Made by a program: the position numbers and the translations under genes. Positions 22,378 through 30,704 of a stretch of DNA of 64,000 nucleotides are shown one piece after another; position 1 is the stretch's first letter; each line of letters starts with the position of its first letter. Below the pieces are notes generated by a model, which had not been told where the DNA came from, searched no databases, and worked only from the letters and a program-made list of their open reading frames with translations. Origin of the DNA: Duganella sp. Root1480D1 (GTDB lineage: Bacteria; Pseudomonadota; Gammaproteobacteria; Burkholderiales; Burkholderiaceae_D). The stretch covers positions 1-64,000 of the forward strand of contig NZ_LMFZ01000034.1 of the NCBI RefSeq assembly GCF_001427305.1, in the 5' to 3' direction.

Positions 22378-23421
22378 TCAGTTCAGCGGCTTGCCCGAAG
22401 CATCTTTCAGATTAGCTTTCCACGAAGCCTGCACCAGTTTCACCACCGAGTCCGGCAGCGGCACGTAGTCCAGTTCGGTAGCAGCAGCGTCGCCATTCTT
22501 GAACGCCCAGTCAAAGAACTTGATCACTTCCTTGCCCTTGTTCGCATCAGCCTGCTGCTTGTGCATCAGGATGTAGGACACGCCGGTGATTGGCCAGGAA
22601 GTCTTGCCAGCCTGGTCGGTCAGCACCACGCCGAAGCCTGGGGTCTTGGTCCATTCCGCATTGGCAGCAGCAGCCTTGAAGTTGTCGTCGTCAGGCTGCA
22701 GGAAGGAACCGTCCTTGTTCTTCAGCTGGGTGTGAGCGATCTTGTTCTTCTTGGCGTAAGCCCATTCCACGTAGCCGATCGCGCCCTTGATACGCTGTAC
22801 GTTGGCGGCAACACCGTCGTTGCCCTTGCCGCCCACGCCGGTTACCCATTTAACTGCGGTGCCGGCACCGATCTTGGTCTTGAACTCAGGGTTCACTTTC
22901 GACAGGTAGTCAGTGAACAGGAAGGAAGTGCCGGAGCCGTCAGCGCGGTGCACCACGGTGATTTCAGCAGCTGGCAGCTTCACGCCAGGGTTCAGGGCGG
23001 CGATGGCCGGATTGTTCCATTCGGTGATCTTGCCCAGGTAGATGTCAGCCACAACCGGGCCGGTCAGTTTCAGTTGGCCAGGAGCGATACCGTCCAGGTT
23101 CACCACGGTCACCACGCCACCCATGATGGCTGGGAACTGCATCAGGCCGTCAGCATCCAGCTCTTCCGCTTTCAGGGGCATGTCGGACGCGCCGAAATCG
23201 ACAGTCTTGGCTTTGATCTGCTTGATACCTGCGCCAGAGCCCACGGACTGGTAGTTCAGGCCGTTGCCGGTGGATGCTTTGTAGGCTTCAGCCCACTTGG
23301 CGTAGATCGGGTAAGGGAAAGTTGCGCCTGCGCCGGTCATGTCCGCTGCGAAGGCGGTCGAGAACGCCATTGCCGCCGAAGCGCCAACAACGAAGGAGGT
23401 CAACAACTGTTTCATGCGCAT
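22378..23421 (-). CDS. pstS: Phosphate-binding periplasmic protein PstS
   Basis: The substrate-binding component of the phosphate importer (347 aa). The start at 23421 (MRMKQLLTSF) has AAGGACC eight bases upstream; upstream in-frame starts lie in the promoter region. The signal peptide spans about residues 1-25 (ending AFA). Phosphate-binding loops are visible: GAGATFPYPIYAKW near the mature start, QSVGSGAGIKQI, and HRADGSGTSFLFTDYL. A PhoB box with a matching -10 lies upstream at 23461-23494. Confidence 0.97.
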   Translation of the reverse strand: MRMKQLLTSFVVGASAAMAFSTAFAADMTGAGATFPYPIYAKWAEAYKASTGNGLNYQSVGSGAGIKQIKAKTVDFGASDMPLKAEELDADGLMQFPAIMGGVVTVVNLDGIAPGQLKLTGPVVADIYLGKITEWNNPAIAALNPGVKLPAAEITVVHRADGSGTSFLFTDYLSKVNPEFKTKIGAGTAVKWVTGVGGKGNDGVAANVQRIKGAIGYVEWAYAKKNKIAHTQLKNKDGSFLQPDDDNFKAAAANAEWTKTPGFGVVLTDQAGKTSWPITGVSYILMHKQQADANKGKEVIKFFDWAFKNGDAAATELDYVPLPDSVVKLVQASWKANLKDASGKPLN

Positions 23422-23460
23422 ATCAAAGGTCCTTTTCAGGGGTTGGGTTGAATGCTGCGC

Positions 23461-23494
23461 AGTGTATGACGTCAATATGACAGCTTTATGACAC
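23461..23494 (-). promoter_or_regulatory. PhoB box and promoter of pstS
   Basis: On the minus strand three 11-base repeats run TGTCATAAAGC, TGTCATATTGA, CGTCATACACT. The second TGTCAT is followed by exactly 10 bases and then TACACT (-10 at 23466-23461), the standard spacing of PhoB-activated promoters. The predicted transcript start is about 33 bases before the pstS ATG. Confidence 0.88.
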
Positions 23495-23516
23495 GTCAAA
23501 ATTAAGTGTAGGACAA

Positions 23517-23549
23517 GGTCACAAACTTGTCATATTTCTCAAATATACT
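23517..23549 (+). promoter_or_regulatory. PhoB box and promoter of ppk1
   Basis: GGTCACAAACT (23517-23527) and TGTCATATTTC (23528-23538) form a two-repeat Pho box. TGTCAT is followed by exactly 10 bases and TATACT (-10, 23544-23549), the same spacing as at pstS on the other strand. Transcription would start about seven bases after the -10, that is at the ppk1 ATG itself. Confidence 0.75.
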
Positions 23550-23556
23550 AATAGTT

Positions 23557-25623
23557 ATGAAAACAGCATTCCTAGATCGGGAGCTGTCACAGTTGGCGTT
23601 CAACCGCCGCGTGATGGCCCAGGCAGAAGACGCCACCATCCCTGTGCTTGAACGATTGCGCTACCTGTGCATCGTCAGCAGCAACCTGGATGAGTTCTTT
23701 GAAGTCAGGGTCGCCAGCCTGCTGGCCGCCGCCAGTGTCGATGGCGACCTGGCCACCCACCCTGCCCTGGCGGCCACGCTGGAACGGGTCAGCAACGAGT
23801 GCCATGAACTGGTCAAGCGCCAGTACGAAATATTCAACACGGCAGTGTTGCCGGAAATGAAAGCCCAGGGCATCCACATCGTGCGCCACAGCCAGCGCAA
23901 CGAAGCCCAAAGGGCCTGGGTCAAGGATTACTTTGACCGCGAAGTACGCCCCCTGCTGACGCCGATCGGCCTCGATCCGGCCCACCCCTTCCCACAAGTA
24001 GTTAACAAGAGCCTCAATTTCATCGTCGCGCTGAGCGGCAAGGATGCCTTCGGACGCGGCACCGCCATCGCGATTGTGAAGGCGCCGCGCGTGCTGCCGC
24101 GCGTGATCCGTCTGCCCGACCACCTGTCCAAAGAAGGCGGCGTGTCGTTCTGCCTGCTGTCTTCCGTCATCCACGCCCATATTTCGGAGATGTTCGCCGG
24201 GCGCGACGTGATGGCCTATTCCCAGTTCCGGGTCACGCGCGACTCCGACCTGTGGGTCGATGAAGATGAAGTAAAGAACCTGCGCCAGGCGCTGAAGGGC
24301 GAGTTGCAGGGCCGCGCCTATGGCCGCTCGGTGCGGATCGAGGTGGCCAAGAACTGCCCGCCCGAGCTGTCGCAATTCCTGCTCGACCAGTTCAGCCTGG
24401 ACCAGAGCCGCCTGTACCGCGTCGATGGCCCGGTGAACATGGTGCGCCTGAACGAAATCGTGGAGCAGGCGCGCCGTCCCGAACTGCGCTTCCCGCCCTT
24501 CATCGCCGGCGTGCAGGCCAAGACCGTCAACAACGACATTTTCGCCACCATCCGCAAGCACGACATCCTGCTGCACCATCCCTACCAGAGCTTCCAGACG
24601 GTGATCGACTTCATCCGCAGTGCGGCACTGGACCCGGCCGTGGTGGCGATCAAGCAGACTGTCTACCGCACCGGCATGAACTCGGACCTGATGGAAGCGC
24701 TGATTGCAGCGGCCCGCAGCGGCAAGGAAGTCACGGTGGTAGTGGAGTTGATGGCGCGCTTCGACGAAGAAGCCAATATCAACTGGGCCGACAAGCTGGA
24801 ACAGGCCGGCGCGCAAGTGGTATACGGCGTGGTGGGCCTGAAGACCCATGCCAAGATCGCCCTGGTGATTCGCCGCGATGAAGGCGGCCTCGGCTTCTAC
24901 GCTCACCTCGGCACCGGCAACTACCACCCGACCACGACCAAGTTCTACACCGACTTCGGCATCCTGACCTGCGAGCCGCAACTGGGCCGCGACGTCAATG
25001 AAGTGTTCATGCACCTGACCAGCCTGACCAAGCCGCAGCGCATGAACCATATCTGGCTGGCGCCTTTTGCGTTGCAGGACCAGATCATCAAAGCGATCCG
25101 GAATGAGGCAAAAATCGCGAAATCCGGGCGTCCGGGCCGGATTATCGCTAAAATCAATGCATTAACCGATGAACCGGTGATCCGGGCGCTGTATGCCGCT
25201 TCGAAAGACGGGGTCAAGATCGACCTGGTCGTGCGCGGCGCCTGCACCCTGATGCCGGGCGTGCCGGGACTGTCCGAGAACATCCGGGTGCGCTCCATCA
25301 TCGGCCGCTTCCTTGAACATAGCCGCATCTATTACTTCCGCAACGACCTGGCCCACGACGTCATGCTGGCCAGCGCGGACTGGATGAACCGCAACCTGCT
25401 GCGCCGCATTGAAGTGGCGTTCCCGGTCCTTGACCGGAGCCTGAAACGGCGCGTGATTGCGGAAGGTTTGACGCCTTACCTGAAGGACAACTCCAACGCG
25501 TGGGAGCTGGATTCGCACGGCCAGTATCACCGCCGCAAGCCGCGCGCCAAGCAGAAGGCCTTCAGCGCCCAGCAGCATTTGATGGGCTTACTCGGTACGC
25601 CGGCCGATGCGCCGTCGGATTGA
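23557..25623 (+). CDS. ppk1: Polyphosphate kinase 1
   Basis: Makes inorganic polyphosphate from ATP at the membrane. The start at 23557 (MKTAFLDRELSQLAFNRRV, 688 aa) matches family N-termini; an in-frame TTG at 23527 lies inside the Pho box. No ribosome site precedes the ATG, and the -10 TATACT ends seven bases before it, so the mRNA is probably leaderless. The phosphorylated-histidine region is VVGLKTHAKIALVIRR, the second catalytic histidine is in GRFLEHSRIYYFRN, and HLGTGNYHPTTTKFYTD is conserved. It is divergent from pstS and 21 bases before sixA. Confidence 0.97.
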   Translation: MKTAFLDRELSQLAFNRRVMAQAEDATIPVLERLRYLCIVSSNLDEFFEVRVASLLAAASVDGDLATHPALAATLERVSNECHELVKRQYEIFNTAVLPEMKAQGIHIVRHSQRNEAQRAWVKDYFDREVRPLLTPIGLDPAHPFPQVVNKSLNFIVALSGKDAFGRGTAIAIVKAPRVLPRVIRLPDHLSKEGGVSFCLLSSVIHAHISEMFAGRDVMAYSQFRVTRDSDLWVDEDEVKNLRQALKGELQGRAYGRSVRIEVAKNCPPELSQFLLDQFSLDQSRLYRVDGPVNMVRLNEIVEQARRPELRFPPFIAGVQAKTVNNDIFATIRKHDILLHHPYQSFQTVIDFIRSAALDPAVVAIKQTVYRTGMNSDLMEALIAAARSGKEVTVVVELMARFDEEANINWADKLEQAGAQVVYGVVGLKTHAKIALVIRRDEGGLGFYAHLGTGNYHPTTTKFYTDFGILTCEPQLGRDVNEVFMHLTSLTKPQRMNHIWLAPFALQDQIIKAIRNEAKIAKSGRPGRIIAKINALTDEPVIRALYAASKDGVKIDLVVRGACTLMPGVPGLSENIRVRSIIGRFLEHSRIYYFRNDLAHDVMLASADWMNRNLLRRIEVAFPVLDRSLKRRVIAEGLTPYLKDNSNAWELDSHGQYHRRKPRAKQKAFSAQQHLMGLLGTPADAPSD

Positions 25624-25644
25624 AGCCTGCAAACGGGAGCAAGC

Positions 25645-26112
25645 ATGGACCTGATCTTGTGGCGCCACGCCGAAGCCGAACCAGCCCAGCCCGGCCTGGA
25701 CGACCTGGAACGCACACTCACGCCGAAGGGACACAAGCAGGCGCGCCGCATGGGCCAATGGCTGGATTCGGTACTGCCGGAAAATTGCCGCATCCTGGTC
25801 AGTCCGGCCACACGCACGGTGCAGACCGTGGCGGGGCTTGGCCGCAAATACAAGATCCATCCCGACCTGGCGCCTGGCGCCGATGCCAGCGATATCCTGA
25901 AAGCGGCCAACTGGCCATCGTCCAAAGAAGCGGTGCTGGTGGTCGGCCACCAACCGACCCTGGGCCAGGCCGCAGCCTTGCTGATGACGGCAGAAGACAG
26001 CGATTGGGAGATGAAAAAAGGCGCCGCCTGGTGGTTTGTGCAGCGTGAAGCGGACGATCCATCCAGCTTCTATCTCAAAGCGGTGATGCAGCCTGACCTC
26101 GTTACGAAATAG
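25645..26112 (+). CDS. sixA: Phosphohistidine phosphatase SixA
   Basis: A small histidine-phosphatase-superfamily enzyme (155 aa) thought to dephosphorylate phosphohistidine on signalling or phosphotransfer proteins. The RH catalytic motif is LILWRHAEAEP at the N-terminus, further conserved parts are LTPKGHKQARRMG and SPATRTVQT, and the second histidine is in VLVVGHQPTLGQ. It follows ppk1 by 21 bases, an arrangement often seen, and is probably in the same PhoB-controlled transcript. Confidence 0.92.
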   Translation: MDLILWRHAEAEPAQPGLDDLERTLTPKGHKQARRMGQWLDSVLPENCRILVSPATRTVQTVAGLGRKYKIHPDLAPGADASDILKAANWPSSKEAVLVVGHQPTLGQAAALLMTAEDSDWEMKKGAAWWFVQREADDPSSFYLKAVMQPDLVTK

Positions 26113-26207
26113 ATCTTTCGGCTGGGCTTGTAATTGCCACTTTGGATGCTAGAGTTTAATTGTATCAACTCTAGGGAGCAGCCCCCGGAAACGTCGGCTG
26201 GTTTGTT

Positions 26208-26324
26208 ATGTGGGTATTGTTCACCATGGGCATCTTCGGCGCCATGATCGCGTTAATCGCGTTCGAAATTGTCGCTGAATATCGCGGCGGACATCATAGG
26301 TTGGTCGACCGCTACCACGAGTAG
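26208..26324 (+). CDS. Possible small single-span membrane protein (38 aa)
   Basis: A 38-codon frame gives one hydrophobic helix (about residues 3-21, ALIAFEIVAEY following FTMGIFGAMI) and a charged, histidine-rich tail ending HHRLVDRYHE. The ribosome site is weak. I do not recognise a family. The hydrophobic-then-charged design and the lack of any other gene between sixA and fliD favour a real small membrane protein, but chance cannot be excluded. Confidence 0.35.
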   Translation: MWVLFTMGIFGAMIALIAFEIVAEYRGGHHRLVDRYHE

Positions 26325-26401
26325 CATTGCGCTTCTGCAGAAGCGAGGCTCCGCAGCAGATCCTCAGGGATTCTGGTGTCGGGGCCTTCAGTCTTTTTGG
26401 G

Positions 26402-27712
26402 TCAGGCGAACAGGTCGAAGAGCGAGGAAGTGCCGCCCAGTTGCTCGTCCTGCGTGTAAAGACGCACCAGTGCCTGCGCCTGCACGGTCAGCATTTGCGC
26501 CATGGAGGATTTGCGGCTTTGCAGGGTATCGACTTCACGGTCGGCCTGCGCCAGCGCGCGCGACACGACGCTGCGCTCGCCGCCCAGGCTTTCAAGGCGC
26601 GAACCGAGGGCGTCGGCCAAGCCCCTGCCCTCGTTGGTGAAGACCTTGGTCACCGCATCGGGATTGGCGTCGATCGCCGCGTTCAGAATGCCACTATCCA
26701 GTTTCAGGCGGCCATTCGTATCGATCGACAAGCCCACATTGGCAAGCGCTTCGGTGCTGCCACCCGCCGAACGCACGAGCTGGTCCAACTGGGTACGCAC
26801 CTGGCCCAGTGCCGGATTGCCGCGTAGCGCGCCTTTGCCAAGGTTATCCAGGCGCTCCTGCAGGGCGTTGAAGCCTTTCACGAAAGCTTCCACATTCTTG
26901 GCGATCTGGCTGTTGTCGCGCGCGACGGTGACTGTGGCAGCGCCTTCGTCGGCCAGGTTGAGGGTGACGCCCTCGATGGCCGACTCCACATTGTTGTCGG
27001 CGCTCTGGATGGTCTTGCCGTCGACAGTCAGGATGGCATCCTGCGCCGCCTGGGTTTGGGTCGCCTGGCTGAACAGGCTGCGGATCGTGGTGTCGCCGGC
27101 TACGGTGATGTTGAGTTTGTTTGCCTCGCCGCTGGCACTGCGCAGCTGCAGCGCCGTGCCGGTGCTCGAGCGCACCAGGCTGGCATCGTAACCCGCATCC
27201 TTGAGTGCATCGGCGATGCCCTGCAGCGTGTTGTTGCGGCTATCGATGGTGACGGTTTTGCTGCTGTCGCCGGTACCAATCCGTATCACGGTCGGCGAGC
27301 CGGTACCAAGCCGCGTATCGGCGCTCTGCGCTTCGGGACTGAGGAGAATTTGCTGCTGGGCCAGTTGGCTGACCTTGACTTCATGCGAGCCGATCGCTGC
27401 CGATGCATTGGTGGTCACACCCAGTACGCCGCTGGCCGAACTGCTGCCCCGGGTGCTGAAGCCAGTGCCTGCCAGGCTCTCTGCAATGTCCTGGAAGACC
27501 GAAAGTGCCGATTGCAATTGCCCCAGGCCCGAGAATCGCGCCTGGGTCAGGCTGATGCTTGCGTTAAGCTTGGCGGCAGCGCTGCGCTGCGGCGCCAATG
27601 TCTGTTCGACGCGGGCCAGCACGGCTTCCGACGGCGTGCCCACGACGCTGGCATTCCCCAAGCCCAGCGAGGTCCCGTACATCGTGCTTAGCAAGCTGCT
27701 CACATAGTCCAT
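26402..27712 (-). CDS. fliD: Flagellar filament cap protein FliD-like
   Basis: A 436-residue FliD/HAP2-type protein, the cap that guides flagellin folding at the filament tip. FliD_N covers about residues 20-120 (KLNASISLTQARFSGLGQLQ then SHEVKVSQLAQQQ). The central variable part follows, and FliD_C reaches the end, with VEAFVKGFNALQERLDNLG and a coiled-coil ALAQADREVDTLQSRKSSMA. No other flagellar structural gene is in the window, so it is outside a flagellar cluster. It starts nine bases after a PilZ-domain gene and is probably translated by coupling, as no strong ribosome site is seen. Confidence 0.88.
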   Translation of the reverse strand: MDYVSSLLSTMYGTSLGLGNASVVGTPSEAVLARVEQTLAPQRSAAAKLNASISLTQARFSGLGQLQSALSVFQDIAESLAGTGFSTRGSSSASGVLGVTTNASAAIGSHEVKVSQLAQQQILLSPEAQSADTRLGTGSPTVIRIGTGDSSKTVTIDSRNNTLQGIADALKDAGYDASLVRSSTGTALQLRSASGEANKLNITVAGDTTIRSLFSQATQTQAAQDAILTVDGKTIQSADNNVESAIEGVTLNLADEGAATVTVARDNSQIAKNVEAFVKGFNALQERLDNLGKGALRGNPALGQVRTQLDQLVRSAGGSTEALANVGLSIDTNGRLKLDSGILNAAIDANPDAVTKVFTNEGRGLADALGSRLESLGGERSVVSRALAQADREVDTLQSRKSSMAQMLTVQAQALVRLYTQDEQLGGTSSLFDLFA

Positions 27713-27721
27713 ATGACCAGT

Positions 27722-28042
27722 TTAGCGCATGAACTTGGTTATTGCTCCGGCTGCTTCGTTATCGAGTGGCGCGAAGGTAAAACCGATCTTGAACTCGTCA
27801 CCGCTGAAAATGCAATTGTTGACCTTGCCACGCGTGTTGACGATTTGCGGCTTGCCATCGACAAGCATCTCGAACACGACCTGGCCGTTAGCCCCGACCT
27901 GCACCTTATGTTCGGAGGTCAGGGAAATGCCCGCCAGGCCGAGGTCGAAAGTACGCGCTGCCATCGGGCCGCCGCCATCCATCACAATCATTGCCCGTAC
28001 CCGCAGGATCTTGCGCGCGCCTTGTCTTGAATCTAATAACAA
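27722..28042 (-). CDS. PilZ-domain protein (predicted c-di-GMP binding)
   Basis: A 106-residue single PilZ domain. The arginine motif is at the N-terminus (ARKILRVRAMI) and the second motif is DLGLAGISL, a variant of D-x-S-x-x-G with glycine in place of serine. The only usable start in frame is TTG at 28042 with GGATAAG upstream; the first ATG would cut off the arginine motif. It lies 66 bases after radA and nine bases before fliD, suggesting a c-di-GMP input to flagellar function. Affinity for c-di-GMP is uncertain because of the serine change. Confidence 0.75.
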   Translation of the reverse strand: MLLDSRQGARKILRVRAMIVMDGGGPMAARTFDLGLAGISLTSEHKVQVGANGQVVFEMLVDGKPQIVNTRGKVNNCIFSGDEFKIGFTFAPLDNEAAGAITKFMR

Positions 28043-28108
28043 TTTCTTATCCGGTTTCTGGTTGGAATCGAGCCTGTTATTGTAGCCAATATTTCGTAAA
28101 AATCTATA

Positions 28109-29485
28109 TTACTGGAGCTCGCGCAAGCGGTTAAAGGCATCGTCGATGCGCTCGACCGCGATGATGGTCATGCCTTCGATCGGCTGCTTGGGCGCATTGG
28201 CCTTCGGGATCATGGCGATCGAGAAACCAAGCTTGGCCGCCTCGCGCAGGCGTTCCTGGCCGCGCGGCGCCGGGCGGATTTCGCCGGCCAGGCCTACTTC
28301 GCCAAAGACCACGAAGCCGTTCGGCAGCGCCTTGTTGCGCATCGAGGAGTTAATCGCCATCAGCACGGCCAGGTCGGCTGCCGGTTCGGTAATCTTCACG
28401 CCGCCCACGGCGTTGATGAAAACATCCTGGTCGAAAGCCGCGATGCCGGCGTGGCGGTGCAGCACTGCCAGCAGCATGGCCAGGCGGTTCTGCTCCAGGC
28501 CGACAGACAGGCGGCGCGCGTTGGGCAAGTGGCTGGTGTCGACCAGTGCCTGCACTTCCACTAGCAGCGGCCGCGTGCCCTCTTGTGTGACCATGACGCA
28601 GGAACCGGGTACCTGGTTCTCATGCGAAGACAGGAACAGCGCCGACGGGTTCGAGACCCCCTTCAAGCCCTTTTCCGTCATCGCGAACACGCCCAGCTCA
28701 TTGACCGCGCCAAAACGATTCTTGATGGCGCGCACCAGGCGGAAGCTGGAGTGGTTGTCGCCCTCGAAGTACAGCACGCAGTCAACAATGTGCTCCAGCA
28801 CGCGCGGTCCGGCCAGCGAGCCTTCCTTGGTAACATGGCCGACCAGGATGATGGTGGTGCCGCTCATCTTCGCCATGCGGGTCAGTTGGGCCGCGCATTC
28901 GCGCACCTGCGCCACCGAGCCGGGCGCCGAAGCCAGCGCATCGGAATACAGGGTCTGGATCGAGTCGATCACTGCCACCTGCGGCTTCAGGTCGGCCAGC
29001 GTGCCGAGAATTTTCTCCAGCTGGATTTCAGCCTGCAGCTTGAGGTCTTTGGCATCCACCGCCAGCCGCTTGGCGCGCAGCGCGATCTGGGCGCCGGATT
29101 CTTCGCCACTGACGTACAGCACGCTCTTGACCTTGGACATATTGGCCAGCGCCTGCAGCAGCAGGGTCGACTTGCCGATACCGGGGTCGCCGCCGATCAG
29201 TACCACGCCGCCCGCCACCAGGCCGCCGCCCAGCACGCGATCGAATTCTTCAATGCCGGTGCCAAAACGCGGCACGTCCAGCGCTTCGATATCCTGCAGC
29301 GACAAGACCGGCGCGGTCTGCGCCAGCGACTGGTGCTGGGCCTGCGAGAAGCGGTTGGCGCCAGCGGCTTCGATCACCGTCTCCACCATGGTGTTCCACT
29401 GCTGGCAGGACGAGCACTGGCCGGTCCATTTGCTGCTGATGCCACCGCATTCGCTGCAGGTGTAATTGGTCTTTGCCTTGGCCAT
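28109..29485 (-). CDS. radA: DNA repair protein RadA
   Basis: A RecA-related branch-migration helicase acting in recombination (458 aa). The N-terminal zinc finger is C-SEC-GGISSKWTGQC-SSC, Walker A is GGDPGIGKST, the RadA-specific KNRFG motif occurs in IKNRFGAVNELGVF, and the C-terminal third is Lon-protease-like. It follows alr by four bases, so alr-radA-PilZ-fliD reads as one operon. Confidence 0.96.
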   Translation of the reverse strand: MAKAKTNYTCSECGGISSKWTGQCSSCQQWNTMVETVIEAAGANRFSQAQHQSLAQTAPVLSLQDIEALDVPRFGTGIEEFDRVLGGGLVAGGVVLIGGDPGIGKSTLLLQALANMSKVKSVLYVSGEESGAQIALRAKRLAVDAKDLKLQAEIQLEKILGTLADLKPQVAVIDSIQTLYSDALASAPGSVAQVRECAAQLTRMAKMSGTTIILVGHVTKEGSLAGPRVLEHIVDCVLYFEGDNHSSFRLVRAIKNRFGAVNELGVFAMTEKGLKGVSNPSALFLSSHENQVPGSCVMVTQEGTRPLLVEVQALVDTSHLPNARRLSVGLEQNRLAMLLAVLHRHAGIAAFDQDVFINAVGGVKITEPAADLAVLMAINSSMRNKALPNGFVVFGEVGLAGEIRPAPRGQERLREAAKLGFSIAMIPKANAPKQPIEGMTIIAVERIDDAFNRLRELQ

Positions 29486-29489
29486 CTGC

Positions 29490-30578
29490 TTACGCCTCGA
29501 CCACGTGCACGCGTGGCGCCAGGGCGCACATCAATTCATAGCCGATGGTGCCGGCGGCCGTTGCCACCTCATCGATCGGCATGTCCTCGCCCCACAGCAC
29601 CACCTTGCTGCCGACACGGGCGTTCGGCACACCGGTCAGGTCGACGGTCAGCATGTCCATCGACACGCGGCCGACCAGGCGGGTGCGCACGCCATCGACC
29701 AGGACCGGCGTATCGACCGGCGCGTGGCGCGGGTAGCCATCGGCATAACCGCAGGCCACCACGCCGATGCGCATGGTTTGCTCGGCCTTGAAGCGGCTGC
29801 CGTAGCCGACATAGTCGCCAGGCCCGATTTCCTGCACGCCGATCAATTCGCTGGCCAGGGTCATGGTCGGCTTCAGGCCGAATTCCTCGGCAGTCTTGCC
29901 GCCGGGGCTGCCGCCATACAGCATGATGCCGGGGCGAATCCAGTCCGTCGCCAGGCCGGCGCCCAATTCCGGCATATGCAGGATGCCGGCCGAGTTGCAC
30001 AAGCTGCGCGGGCCAGGCAGTCCGGCCGTGCCCTCGTTAAAGCGGCGCACCTGCTCCGCCAGCGGCATGCAGGGGTGGTGCAGTTCGTCGGCGTTGGCGA
30101 AGTGGGTCATCAGGGTAATGGTGCCAACGTGCGGGATGGCGCGCAGGCGGGCATGGACGGCGGCGTATTCTGCCGGCTTGAAGCCGAGGCGGTTCATGCC
30201 GGTATTCATTTTCAGATGCACATTGATTGAGCGTGCCAGCGCGGTGCGCTCCAGCATTTCCAACTGCTCGATGCAGTGAAGCGCGCCTTCAATACTATGT
30301 TCCGCCATCGACAGCAAGTCGGCAGAGTCGAACCATCCCTCTAAAAGCAGGATCGGCTTGCTCCAGCCAAGTTCGCGCAGGCGCACCGCGTTATCCGGCT
30401 CGATCAACGCCAGGCCATCTGCTGCGGCGAAACCGCGCATGCCGCGCTCCAATCCGTGCCCGTAGGCATTGGCTTTGACGACACCCCAGGCTTTGGCACC
30501 CGGCGCGCAAGCTTTGGCACGCGCCAGGTTATGTTGCATTGCAGCGAGATGGATGTGCGCGACGATTGGCCTAGGCAT
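29490..30578 (-). CDS. alr: Alanine racemase
   Basis: A PLP enzyme (362 aa) making D-alanine for peptidoglycan. The PLP lysine is in VVKANAYGHG (Lys35) and the catalytic tyrosine in GDYVGYGSRF. The start at 30578 (MPRPIVAHIHLAAM) suits the family. It is divergent from the lplT-like pair, with 126 bases between them, and leads the alr-radA operon. Confidence 0.96.
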   Translation of the reverse strand: MPRPIVAHIHLAAMQHNLARAKACAPGAKAWGVVKANAYGHGLERGMRGFAAADGLALIEPDNAVRLRELGWSKPILLLEGWFDSADLLSMAEHSIEGALHCIEQLEMLERTALARSINVHLKMNTGMNRLGFKPAEYAAVHARLRAIPHVGTITLMTHFANADELHHPCMPLAEQVRRFNEGTAGLPGPRSLCNSAGILHMPELGAGLATDWIRPGIMLYGGSPGGKTAEEFGLKPTMTLASELIGVQEIGPGDYVGYGSRFKAEQTMRIGVVACGYADGYPRHAPVDTPVLVDGVRTRLVGRVSMDMLTVDLTGVPNARVGSKVVLWGEDMPIDEVATAAGTIGYELMCALAPRVHVVEA

Positions 30579-30645
30579 GTCAAAAACCAGCAGAATAAGA
30601 AAGCAGCATTCTACCTTTTGCGCCTGCCGGACGCTGGTCCAATTC

Positions 30646-30674
30646 TTGGGAAACCTTACTTTCCATGGTATAAA
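30646..30674 (+). promoter_or_regulatory. Sigma-70 promoter of the lplT-like pair
   Basis: TTGGGA (30646-30651) and TATAAA (30669-30674) are spaced by 17 bases. The predicted start is about 24 bases before the ATG at 30705. This is a moderate match to consensus. Confidence 0.6.
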
Positions 30675-30704
30675 GCATCCCGAGATAATTATCTGGCGTC
30701 CTGA

